Shown here: one piece after another, positions 7,615 to 17,000 of the stretch
How positions within the stretch are numbered: position 1 is the first letter of the stretch
Layout of the letters: the number at the start of each line of letters is the position of its first letter
DNA from: Kaistella pullorum
GTDB lineage: Bacteria > Bacteroidota > Bacteroidia > Flavobacteriales > Weeksellaceae
Length of the DNA: 64,000 nucleotides
Direction: 5' to 3'
NCBI RefSeq assembly: GCF_014837035.1
Contig: NZ_JACSPS010000004.1
Coordinates: 1 to 64,000, forward strand
Translations under genes and position numbers: made by a program
Notes under the pieces: model-generated
What the model was told of the DNA's origin: nothing
Database searches by the model: none
The model's input: the letters and a program-made list of their open reading frames with translations, nothing else

Positions 7615-8649
7615 ATGAAAAGCGGAACTAAAATTCTGTCATCTGTGATGGTAATAATCCTGTTAATCGGGAGTGTCATCGGTTTCAGATATTATCAGAA
7701 ACTGTATGGAAATAACGTAAAGGAAGAAGGCTTCGTACTGATACCTCATTCGGCAGGTTTCGAAAGCATCATGGATTCGCTCGCCCCGCATCTGCAGGAT
7801 GCTGAGCAGTTCAAAGAGGTCGCTTTAGACAAAAACCTTAATAATTTCTTTAAAGCCGGCCGGTACAAAATAGAAAAAGGCGCGAGCAATACCGACCTTG
7901 TGAATATGATCAAAGCCGGAAACCAGACGGAAGACACTTTCCGCATCATTGATTTCGGCGATGTGTACCAGATGGTAGGCCGCGTAAGCCGCAAAACCGA
8001 GTTGGATTCTCTGCGTTTCGCGAAAGATCTCGATAAAATAGCGCAAGAAAAAGGCTACCGTGATGCCGAAGACCTTAAGAAATATTTCTTCATCGATACC
8101 TACAACTTTTTCTGGACCGTGACCCCTCAGGAATTCTTCGATAAATTTGACGGAATTTACAGGGATTTCTGGACCGCCGAACGCATAGCCAAAGAAAAAG
8201 CCAGCGGACTTACCCGAAACCAAATCTACGCGCTGGCCTCCATCGTGTACAAAGAATCGGGTGGCAGACCGGACGAGCAGAAGACTATTGCCGGACTATA
8301 TCTGAACCGTTACCGCAAAGGAATGAAACTGCAGAGTGACCCCACCGTGATCTATGCAATCAATAAAGAAAGCAATTTCACCACGCCGATAAAAAGAGTG
8401 CTCTACAAACATCTTTCGCATCCTTCACCATACAACACCTACGCAAATGCCGGAATTCCGCCGGGCCCAATATGCATCACAGATAAAAATTCGGTGGATG
8501 CGGTGCTGAACGCGGAAAAGAACAGCTATATTTTCATGGCCGCGGATCCCGACAGACCTGGCCTGCACCGTTTCACCGCCAGCGATGTGGAACATGAAAA
8601 AAATGCAAAAGATTATCAGCGCTGGCTCGATAGCCGGGATATCAGATAA
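7615..8649 (+). CDS. mltG: Endolytic murein transglycosylase MltG
   Basis: A 344-residue inner-membrane lytic transglycosylase (YceG family) that cleaves nascent peptidoglycan strands and helps set glycan length. One N-terminal membrane anchor spans residues about 5-25, followed by a LysM-like region and the YceG catalytic domain at roughly 120-340. The catalytic glutamate is E214 in VYKESGG. The downstream family motifs LQSDPTVIYA and SPYNTYANAGIPPGPI are intact. Length is typical. It is co-oriented with dapF with a 14-bp gap, pairing a cell-wall precursor gene with a cell-wall processing gene. Confidence 0.96.
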   Translation: MKSGTKILSSVMVIILLIGSVIGFRYYQKLYGNNVKEEGFVLIPHSAGFESIMDSLAPHLQDAEQFKEVALDKNLNNFFKAGRYKIEKGASNTDLVNMIKAGNQTEDTFRIIDFGDVYQMVGRVSRKTELDSLRFAKDLDKIAQEKGYRDAEDLKKYFFIDTYNFFWTVTPQEFFDKFDGIYRDFWTAERIAKEKASGLTRNQIYALASIVYKESGGRPDEQKTIAGLYLNRYRKGMKLQSDPTVIYAINKESNFTTPIKRVLYKHLSHPSPYNTYANAGIPPGPICITDKNSVDAVLNAEKNSYIFMAADPDRPGLHRFTASDVEHEKNAKDYQRWLDSRDIR

Positions 8650-8752
8650 TCAGCATACTAGCGCATAGAGGTTCTGTATTAACAAAATTTTAAACAAGCA
8701 TTTATTTAACTATTGCCCTGAAAAGGCATCAGTACTATTGTAAACTATTATT

Positions 8753-11278
8753 ATGACAAACAAGATTGAGATTTCATCAATGATCCGCCGAAAGACCCTC
8801 GGTTTAACTTTTGTGCTTGGCGCGGCCAGCCTTGCATTTGCACAGCAGAAAGTAAATGTTTCGGGAATCATCGCCGACCGCCAAAACGCCGCGGTGCCTT
8901 ATGCTTCGGTAACCTTCAGCCACAAGACGAATAAAATGTTCAGCGACGCGGCACTTACCGACGAAAAAGGAGCCTACAGCCTTGCACTGGTACCCGGAAC
9001 TTATGATATCACCATTGAAGCGATAGACTATAAGAAATCTGTACTGACAAAAGAAATCACTGCCGCCGGAAATTTGGGTGTACTTACCATTGAAGCGGAA
9101 TCTTCTGCGACAAACGGCAGAACACAGGATATACAGGGTGTGGTAATAACCGCCGCAGCCGTAAAACCTTACCGTGTAGAACTCGATAAGAAAGTCTATG
9201 ATCCTTCCACCGACATTATCAGCAAAGGCGGAAACCTGCAGGATGTGCTCACCAATGTACCCTCGGTTTCCGTGGAAACAGACGGTACCGTATCTATGCG
9301 TGGCAATAGCAACGTAAGATTTTTAATTAATGGCAAGCCCTCCGCGTTGTTGGGTATCGACAGCGGCGCAAATGCCCTGCAGTCTATCCCGGCAGACCAG
9401 ATTGAAAGAATCGAGGTGATTACCAACCCATCCTCAAAATTTGAAGCCAGCGGAACCGCAGGTATCTTAAATATCATCCTGAAGAAAACCAAAGGAATGG
9501 GCTTCAACGGCAGCGTAACCGGAAGTCTCGGTTGGTTGCCAAGTACAAACCTGAACACGAACCTCAGCTGGAAAAAAGGCAGCTGGACCTGGTTCTTGAA
9601 CGGTGGCGGCGGATACCGCGAAAGTGAAGGCCGAAATGACAATGATACACGCTACTTCGATCCTACATCCGGTGCTACGACGTATTTCTTTGAGCAGAAC
9701 TCATTAAATAAAAGTCAGAACAAAAACTATAACGCTAACGCAGGTTTCACCGTTGATCTTTCAGAGAAAACAGCTTTTAACCTATCGGGTATGATTCGTG
9801 GTTTCCAAAGCGAAAACCAGAATACCATCGACAATACCAATTTCAACGCAGCGCGGGTCTTCCAGTATTTTACGCAGACAGACGCACTGGGTAACAGCCG
9901 CAACCTATCCCTGCAGGGGGATTTAGGTTTGGATCATAAGTTTAATGATGCCGGCCACAACCTCTACCTATCATTAAGTCTTCAGAAAAGCGACAATAAA
10001 AACAATGAAGATTCCCGCGAGTATGCTGACAACGTGTTTGTGAACGGTTCTACAGGAGACAGCAAGACCGTCAACAAATCTGTAATCGGAAAGGTTGATT
10101 ATGAACTTCCGGTTGGCGAGGCTTCAAAGATTGAAGCAGGTTACCGGATAGATCACAACAACAATGATTACAGTTTCTTGAATACATTGACTGACGATGA
10201 TCTGATTTATCAGACTGCGGCAGATTATAGCGGAAACACAGTGTACAGCGAAACGATAAACGCCGTATATGCTCAGTTTAAAAGCAAGATCGACAAGCTG
10301 GGATACCAGATTGGTTTGCGTGCCGAAAATTCTGATATCGGCATTGATTACCTGAGTCTGAACGGCGATAAAACTTCAAGAACGGATAAAAACTACACCG
10401 GTTTCTTCCCAAGTGTATTCTTAAGTTACGATCTGGGAAGTACCAACGACCAGCTTTTATTGAACTATTCACGCCGGATCAACCGTCCGCGTTCATGGTT
10501 CCTGATTCCCTACCCAACCTCTTTGGCTAACCGCCAGAACCGTTTCCAGGGTAATCCGGATCTGAATCCTGAATATATCGATTCATTCGAATTGGGTTAC
10601 GCGATTCAGAAGAAAAAATTCACGATCAATCCAACGCTTTACTACCGCGCAACACAGGATGAAACGCAGTTTGTAGTAACCAGCGAGGCGCCGGGTTCAA
10701 ATGTATTGATTACGCGTCCGTACAACGTAGGAAGTGAGACGCAGTATGGTTTGGATTTAAATCTAACAGCTGATTTACTTCCGTGGTGGAAAGTGATGGC
10801 AAGTGCCGATCTGTTCGGTTACAAATCTGAGGGCGAATACTTCAATGCCGCCACAATGGTCGCGCCACAGTCTTTTGAGGGCGACGGCTTCTCAACACGT
10901 TTCAGACTTACGAACAGCTTCAAGGTTGACAAAACTTTCAGCATGCAGGTTCAGGGCTTCTACAGAGGAGGTGAAAAGACTGCTTCAAACGTGACCAAGC
11001 CAATGTACGTACTGAACTTCGGTGCAAACAAAACAATCTGGAAAGGCAACGGAACCGTAGCCTTCAACATTCAGGATATCTTCGGAACGCGTGGCCGTGA
11101 GGTCACCAGCTTCGGTAATGATTTCGAAAGAGAATCACTGATGCGCTGGAATCCAAGGTCCTTTAACCTGTCACTTACCTACCGCTTCAAGCAGGGTGAA
11201 AAAGTGGATCAGCCAAAACGCAAAAAAGACATCAACAGTAATTCCTCAGGCGACGATGAACCGCAGGGACCAATGTAG
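8753..11278 (+). CDS. TonB-dependent-receptor-like outer membrane beta-barrel protein
   Basis: An 841-residue outer membrane protein. A signal peptide ends near residue 30 (LAFAQQ). Residues 32-115 form a carboxypeptidase-regulatory-like beta-sandwich (VSGIIADRQNAAVPYASV), 145-245 a plug-like domain (LTNVPSVSVETDGTVSMRG, IERIEVITNPSSKFEASG), and the rest a large barrel of the OMP_b-brl_3 type ending in an aromatic-rich strand. No TonB box or SusD partner is visible, so the ligand is unknown. The start could also be ATG 8780 (MIRRKTLG), which gives a cleaner signal peptide. Monogenic, closed by the strong terminator at 11301-11338. Confidence 0.88.
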   Translation: MTNKIEISSMIRRKTLGLTFVLGAASLAFAQQKVNVSGIIADRQNAAVPYASVTFSHKTNKMFSDAALTDEKGAYSLALVPGTYDITIEAIDYKKSVLTKEITAAGNLGVLTIEAESSATNGRTQDIQGVVITAAAVKPYRVELDKKVYDPSTDIISKGGNLQDVLTNVPSVSVETDGTVSMRGNSNVRFLINGKPSALLGIDSGANALQSIPADQIERIEVITNPSSKFEASGTAGILNIILKKTKGMGFNGSVTGSLGWLPSTNLNTNLSWKKGSWTWFLNGGGGYRESEGRNDNDTRYFDPTSGATTYFFEQNSLNKSQNKNYNANAGFTVDLSEKTAFNLSGMIRGFQSENQNTIDNTNFNAARVFQYFTQTDALGNSRNLSLQGDLGLDHKFNDAGHNLYLSLSLQKSDNKNNEDSREYADNVFVNGSTGDSKTVNKSVIGKVDYELPVGEASKIEAGYRIDHNNNDYSFLNTLTDDDLIYQTAADYSGNTVYSETINAVYAQFKSKIDKLGYQIGLRAENSDIGIDYLSLNGDKTSRTDKNYTGFFPSVFLSYDLGSTNDQLLLNYSRRINRPRSWFLIPYPTSLANRQNRFQGNPDLNPEYIDSFELGYAIQKKKFTINPTLYYRATQDETQFVVTSEAPGSNVLITRPYNVGSETQYGLDLNLTADLLPWWKVMASADLFGYKSEGEYFNAATMVAPQSFEGDGFSTRFRLTNSFKVDKTFSMQVQGFYRGGEKTASNVTKPMYVLNFGANKTIWKGNGTVAFNIQDIFGTRGREVTSFGNDFERESLMRWNPRSFNLSLTYRFKQGEKVDQPKRKKDINSNSSGDDEPQGPM

Positions 11279-11300
11279 TGTCCTGATTCCAACAAAAAAC

Positions 11301-11338
11301 AAATCCTGAAATTAATTTTTCAGGATTTATTTTTATAA
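11301..11338 (+). terminator. Strong terminator after the outer membrane protein
   Basis: AAATCCTGAAA and TTTCAGGATTT form a perfect 11-bp stem with a 5-nt loop, followed by a T-rich run. Confidence 0.85.
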
Positions 11339-11340
11339 TG

Positions 11341-11389
11341 ACATCTCACATCTCACATCTCCCATCTAACATCTCACATCTCACATCTA
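11341..11389. repeat. Seven-copy heptamer repeat at the 3' end of galE
   Basis: Seven units of 7 bp, mostly ACATCTC, with variants CCATCTA and ACATCTA. The last unit reaches the stop codon of galE (complement CTA at 11387-11389). Seven bases is not a codon multiple, so copy-number change near the end could shift the C-terminus only if it invaded the gene. Confidence 0.8.
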
Positions 11390-12403
11390 CCCTCTGCTCT
11401 CCAGATACTTCTGCCATTCCCACGTTGTGCGTAGCGCTTCTTCGAGCGTAGTATCGGCTTTCCAGCCCAACTCGCGTTCCGCTTTATCGGCGTTGGCGTA
11501 AGCAATCGTGATGTCACCTGCCCTTCTTTCGCAGATTTGGTAGGGAACAGCAACATTATTTGCGCGTTCGTACGCTTCCACAACCTCAAGAACGGATGAA
11601 CCTCTGCCGGTCCCGAGGTTGAAGATATCGATGACGGTTTCTTCATCTGAGGCCATAAGCTTCTGCAAAGCTTTCACGTGGGCTTTCGCCAGATCTACCA
11701 CGTATATATAGTCGCGGATGGCAGTGCCGTCTTCGGTTGGGTAGTCATTTCCCCAAATATTGAGTTTCTCACGGATGCCCGCTGCAGTTTGCGTTACGTA
11801 CGGCACCAGATTGTTCGGTACACCGATCGGTAATTCACCCAGCAGCGCGCTCGGATGTGCACCAATCGGGTTGAAGTATCTTAGCAGCGCAATTTTTTTA
11901 TGGTGTGCAACGGCAAAATCCTTAAGTATCTCTTCGCCCATTTGCTTGGTTTTGCCGTAAGACGATTCGGGAGTTTTAAGCGGCGTACTTTCCTCAATCG
12001 GCATTTGGTCGGCCTGCCCGTATACGGTACATGACGAACTGAAGATGAAATTGGAGATATTTCTCTGTTTAAATTCCTGCAGGATGTTGATGAGCGAGAA
12101 CAGATTGTTCTCATAATAATCAAGCGGTTTTTCCTGGCTCTCACCTACGGCTTTGAAGGCCGCGAAATTAATGCAGCCTGTAATATCAAATGCATCAAAA
12201 ACCTGCGCCAGCAGTTCCTTACGCTTCAGGTCGAAAGGAAAGAAATAGGGTCTTTTGCCCGTCACTTCCTCAATATTGTCTAATATGAATTTTTCCGAAT
12301 TGGAAAGGTCATCCACGATGACGACTTCAAAATTATTGTTCAAAAGTTCCACAACGGTGTGAGAACCGATATAGCCGAGGCCGCCTGTAACGAGAATTGC
12401 CAT
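11387..12403 (-). CDS. galE: UDP-glucose 4-epimerase
   Basis: A 338-residue NAD-dependent epimerase of the extended short-chain dehydrogenase family that interconverts UDP-glucose and UDP-galactose for envelope glycans. The dinucleotide motif GGLGYIGSHT is at the N-terminus, the catalytic Ser and Tyr-Lys lie in SSSCTVYG and SSYGKTKQMGE, and RYFNPIGAHPS and DGTAIRDYIYV match the family. The real start is the ATG at 12403: the frame runs open to 12547, but the extra 48 residues are not conserved-looking and contain a -7 promoter box. It may belong functionally with the neighbouring surface-glycan genes. Confidence 0.95.
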   Translation of the reverse strand: MAILVTGGLGYIGSHTVVELLNNNFEVVIVDDLSNSEKFILDNIEEVTGKRPYFFPFDLKRKELLAQVFDAFDITGCINFAAFKAVGESQEKPLDYYENNLFSLINILQEFKQRNISNFIFSSSCTVYGQADQMPIEESTPLKTPESSYGKTKQMGEEILKDFAVAHHKKIALLRYFNPIGAHPSALLGELPIGVPNNLVPYVTQTAAGIREKLNIWGNDYPTEDGTAIRDYIYVVDLAKAHVKALQKLMASDEETVIDIFNLGTGRGSSVLEVVEAYERANNVAVPYQICERRAGDITIAYANADKAERELGWKADTTLEEALRTTWEWQKYLESRG

Positions 12404-12418
12404 AAATAGGTATTTCCG

Positions 12419-12426
12419 CAAATATA
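12419..12426 (-). promoter_or_regulatory. -7 box of galE
   Basis: Minus-strand TATATTTG, 15 bp before the galE ATG at 12403, matches TAnnTTTG exactly. It supports the shorter galE start. Confidence 0.6.
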
Positions 12427-12522
12427 CAAAAACGCGGGTGCAGAAAGGCACGCCGACACAAACGGACGCCGTGTGATCCCAAATATTAAAGTTGAGCACG
12501 AATCTGTGAAAGAAATCTTCAA

Positions 12523-12530
12523 TATATTTG
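12523..12530 (+). promoter_or_regulatory. -7 box of the YaiO-like gene
   Basis: Plus-strand TATATTTG, 43 bp before the ATG at 12574. A TTG at 12492-12494 is too far for a standard -33 element. Together with the galE box it makes a divergent promoter pair. Confidence 0.5.
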
Positions 12531-12573
12531 CACACCAGTTCTATCAATCGTTATTCGCTATTCACAGCTATCT

Positions 12574-13806
12574 ATGAGAAAAATATTGTTATCGTTCATC
12601 TTTATACTTTTATACACCGCCCTGTCAGCGCAGGAACTTTCGTCCGACGAATTGTTTACCAGGGCGCGGAATGAAGCTTTTGAAAACAAAAACTATCCGG
12701 CAGCGGTCGAGCTTGCAAAACAGGCGCTAAATCAGTCACCTGATTATACTGATATTTCCATCTTTTTGGGTAGGCTCTACACGTGGGACAAGAATGTGGC
12801 GGCGGCGCGTGAGGTTTTTCAGGGTTTAGAGCAGAAAGAAGTTAGGGACGAAGATTTCTACCTGGCTTATGCGTCACTCGAATACTGGAATGATAATTAT
12901 GCGAAAGCACTCGAAATTCTGGAGAAAGGACTTCAATATAATCCAAAATCTGAAGCATTATGGATGCTGAAAGCGAAGATCCACAACAGTGCGGATCAAT
13001 TTGACGCTTCACAGACCGCAATCACCAAAATTCTTGAATTTAACCCGGAAAATGCCGAAGCGAGGGCCATGTTGATTCAGCTGCAGAGCCTCACCGCAAA
13101 AAACTCCGTGGGTATTTCTTACGGATTCACGCATTTTGATACACAGTTCGATCAGGACTGGCACACGGCCGGCCTAAGCTATAAGCGTGCGACAAAGCTG
13201 GGTTCAGTTATCCTCAAAGGCAATTACGCGTATAAATTCGGTGAAAGCGGCACGCAGGTCGAACTTGAAGCCTATCCGAGGATTTCACCGACCTTCTATC
13301 TATATCTGGGTGCCGGATTTTCAGGTGACGTAGGTATTTTTCCTAAATACAGAACGGGTGCATCGCTGAATGCAAACCTACCAAAAAGCTTTGAAGCCGA
13401 AATCGGTTACCGTCAGCTTTATTTCAGCGAAAATATCTTGCTGTACACCGCGGCAATCGGTAAATATTATAAGAACTGGTGGTTCAACCTGCGTACCTAC
13501 ATCACGCCGGACAGCAGCAACATTTCGCACTCTTACACGGCTACGGCGCGTTATTATACCAAAGGTGCTCAGGATTATTTCTCGGTACAGGCCGGAACCG
13601 GTATCAGTCCGGATGATAACAGGAACAACCTGCTGAATGATGACACCTATAAGCTGAAGACCTTCAAGCTTGGCGCCGATTATAATTTTTCGGTAAAGAA
13701 GACCAACCTGTTTTCGGTAGGTGCTACCTGGTTCAACCAGGAGTACCGGCCGGAAACCAGAGGAAATCAACTTGATGTTTCTTTAGGTTACACGAAACTG
13801 TTCTAA
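12574..13806 (+). CDS. TPR plus YaiO-like outer membrane beta-barrel protein
   Basis: A 410-residue exported protein with two parts. After a signal peptide (ending near residue 20, LSAQ), residues 25-180 hold four or so tetratricopeptide repeats (ALNQSPDYTDISIFLGRLY, YAKALEILEKGLQYNPKSEA). Residues about 185-410 are amphipathic beta strands ending in an aromatic-terminal strand (VSLGYTKLF), like YaiO barrels. A TPR domain joined to a barrel is the usual layout of outer membrane exporters for secreted polysaccharides (PgaA, BcsC, AlgK/AlgE). It converges on the glycosyltransferase-phosphotransferase gene, so an export or anchoring role for that product is a reasonable inference. Confidence 0.82.
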   Translation: MRKILLSFIFILLYTALSAQELSSDELFTRARNEAFENKNYPAAVELAKQALNQSPDYTDISIFLGRLYTWDKNVAAAREVFQGLEQKEVRDEDFYLAYASLEYWNDNYAKALEILEKGLQYNPKSEALWMLKAKIHNSADQFDASQTAITKILEFNPENAEARAMLIQLQSLTAKNSVGISYGFTHFDTQFDQDWHTAGLSYKRATKLGSVILKGNYAYKFGESGTQVELEAYPRISPTFYLYLGAGFSGDVGIFPKYRTGASLNANLPKSFEAEIGYRQLYFSENILLYTAAIGKYYKNWWFNLRTYITPDSSNISHSYTATARYYTKGAQDYFSVQAGTGISPDDNRNNLLNDDTYKLKTFKLGADYNFSVKKTNLFSVGATWFNQEYRPETRGNQLDVSLGYTKLF

Positions 13807-13934
13807 CCAAGAAATACCGGACGATTTGTTCTTTTTACTTACTTCAATATATCTGCTGAAGATTTGCGTTCTCGCGATACACATGTAAATAAAGCCACAG
13901 ATAGGAATGCGTTTTGTAATTAATTTAAACAAGT

Positions 13935-14006
13935 AAATTCCAAATAGTGATGACGCCGGCGACGTTGGTTCACTACGGTATTATTTATTTTGAATAATTG
14001 GAATTT
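13935..14006. repeat. Nested inverted repeats between convergent genes
   Basis: Outer arms AAATTCCAA (13935-13943) and TTGGAATTT (13998-14006) are perfect complements. Inside lie TAGTGA (13945-13950) and TCACTA (13970-13975) around a GC-rich core with CGCCGGCG. It may be a bidirectional transcription end or a small mobile remnant. Confidence 0.55.
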
Positions 14007-14021
14007 CGGTCAGGAAACTGA

Positions 14022-17000
14022 TTATTTAAAACCTTTAAAAAAGTTGGCCTTCACACTGTCCGGCATCAGCTTTTGGCTGGAAATAAAACGTGCGTTTCTT
14101 GCCTTAAAGTCACTGAACTTACTTTCCACCTCCTTCTTCTTACCGGGATCCGTCACTGCGTCTTCGTTCATGTTCGTAAGCTGATACAGCGAATTACCCT
14201 CGAGGTGATATCCCCCGTAAACATAGTTATTCAGCATATCCTTACTCTTCTTTATTGGAACACCCGCAGCTGATCTGTCCAAATCTTCGGTAAAGCCGTT
14301 ACCTACCCAGGTCACCGTGTTCGGTGTGTGCAGTTTATAATTCTCCCGGTAGAATGCCAGAAGTGTTGGCGCCACATCGAAGTGACTCGCAATCTTTCTG
14401 AAGGTTTTTGCCTGCTTTAGCAGCGGCGAATAGATCATCAGTGGTACGCGATATCGGTCAATCCTGCTCTGAAGGGTGATTTCAGGCATACTGTGATCGC
14501 CCGTCACGATAAAAATGGTGTTGGTAAAATCGGGGCGGTTTTTATACTGTGCGAAAAATCCTCGCAGTGCATCATCGGTGTAGAGCGTGGCGATGAGTTG
14601 TTTCTGGTGCATACTCGCCCAGCTGTGCTGCTCTGCAGTCAATTTACCGGAATTCAGCAGCTCTGAAAATATACGGCGGTATTTCGCTTCGTTATTGATA
14701 AGAAACGGACTGTGCGAACTTAGCGTAAGAACCGTATTAAAATAGGGCCTACTCTGCAGCGGCTGGTCTGCGAGTAACTTCCGGTAAACAGAACCATCAT
14801 CATAACCCCAGCTTTCGCCGTTTTGCGCGGGCAACTTCTGGTAATTTCCCCTGTACATTCCTTCCCCAACTATTTTGTCCACCTTACTGTACTTTAGGTA
14901 TCGGTCCATCTTGTCAAAAGTTTCTTGGCCGCCGTAGAAAAAACCCGTATCAAAGCCGTTACTTTTCAGCACGTTATACAAATTAAAGTGTTCCGGCGTC
15001 TGATCGATTTCAAGGAAGCCACTTTTACCGAAAGGCAGTGAACCCGTGAGTGACGGCACCGCACCAAATGTTCGTCCCGCTGTACTCAACGCGTTTTCCC
15101 AGTAAAGACTTTTCTGGCTGAGAGAATCAATAAAAGGCGTAAAGTTGCCGATATATCCTTGCGGTGAGGTGTAGGCATGTCCCATTCCTTCCAGAATAAC
15201 GAGTACAAGATTCGGTGGTTGCTCCGCCTTGTTCATATAGGAACCGAGGAAATCTCTGGTGTTTTCTTTCTTGAGGAAAGGAAAATCGGGATTAAGCATC
15301 GCTGCGGTGTTTCCGAAATCATTAGATTCACCGGTAAGTGCGGCCAATTCAGGATGCTGGCCGATAAAATCATCGACATTTGAACTTAAAAAATAATCCC
15401 ACTTGCTTTTGGATGCACTTTCTTCAAATTCTGATGTGTGCGTTTGATCTTTAGGATGTTTCGGCACTAAGAAAGCCATTAATCCAATAAACAAAATTGC
15501 GATTCCGGCTGCATAATGCCGGAACGGACGCCGTGCCACGATCCAGAAAGGAGGCAGAAACAACAGGACCATCAAAATGGCCAATGCGGTATTTTTAAAA
15601 TTAAGCATTCCGCTTGCTTCAAGGGTTTGCTGAAGTTCTACTTTAGTATAATACTGAATATCGGCACCAAGCAAGTTATGGGACTCCGCAAAATAGGTAA
15701 ACAGCACAAACTGGAAGATGACCACAGCCGCGAGACCCCAAACCGCTAATGTACGTGCCCACGCCGCTTTAATGAGATAAACAAGCAGATAAATGAGTCC
15801 AAACCCGAAAATGAAACGCAGCATGAAGAGCGTATTGGTGCGGAAAAGGCTGAGGGTAATCTGGTTGGTGTAATTTTCTGGGTAAAGATACCGGTACCAC
15901 AAGGCTTCAGCCGTTACTCCAAGCATGAACAAGCCAAAAAGCAGTGCAGCCACGGAACCGTAACTCCGCAGGCCTTGCTGCAGAATGATCCAGATTCTTT
16001 TGCCAAACGGAAGATTTCGTGTATCCACATTGAAACCCTGCCTCGTCATCTCGCCCCACGAATGCGACTTCTTAAAATAATCAACGAAGCCTTTCACACT
16101 GGCTTTCACGATCGTGGGATGGAAAGAAAACGGTTCCAGCAAAGCTGTCCCGATCAGCGAAACAAAATCTTTCGGCCTTGTGTAAACCTGGCGGCTTACC
16201 ACATCCACCAGAATCGCATAAAATGAATAAAGAAATCCTGATGAAATGACAAGGGCAAAAAGTATCAGGAAAAAGGGCCAGTTAACAATTCCCAGCAGTA
16301 CAAATACGATAAAGACGATGTATCCGGCAAACTCAATCAGCGGGCCTAAGAATTCGAAAAAAAGCCAGTACGGCAAACTTACCATGCCGAGTTTCCCATA
16401 CCGTGGATTGAATATCATACGGCGGTGCTTCCATAGGGTTTCCATGGTACCGCGCATCCAGCGGTTTCGCTGCTTTGTAAGGATTTCCTTGGTTTCTGGC
16501 GCTTCCGTCCAGCATAGTGGATCCGGGATGTTGATTACCTCATAAGGCTCTTTGCGCTCTTCCATGTACTTTCTCATGCGCACCACGAGTTCCATGTCTT
16601 CACCAACGGTTTTTCTGTCGTATCCGCCGACCTTAAGCACAATCTTTCGGTCAAAGACGCCAAAAGCTCCTGAAATTAAGATAAGTCCCGATGCACGTGA
16701 CCAAGCCATACGTCCCAGTACAAAAGCACGGATATACTCCAAAACCTGGCTTTTGCCAATGAGTGTCCGCGGAAGATTGACCTCAACTACTTTACCGTTT
16801 TCAATCTTACAGTTATTCGCCAGACGGATGACACCGCCGCAGGCAATCAGCTTTTTATCGGTTTGTTCGAGGAAAGGTTTGGCTAGTTTCAAGATCGCAT
16901 CCTGCTCCAGGATACAGTCTACGTCGATGCAGACCAAATATTCTCCGCCCGAAACATTCACACCTACATTCAGCGCGTCTGCTTTTCCGCCGTTAAATTT

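Noticed and set aside
12404-12547. Longer N-terminus for galE
   Set aside because: The extension has no family similarity and contains a -7 promoter box; the Rossmann fold begins right at ATG 12403.
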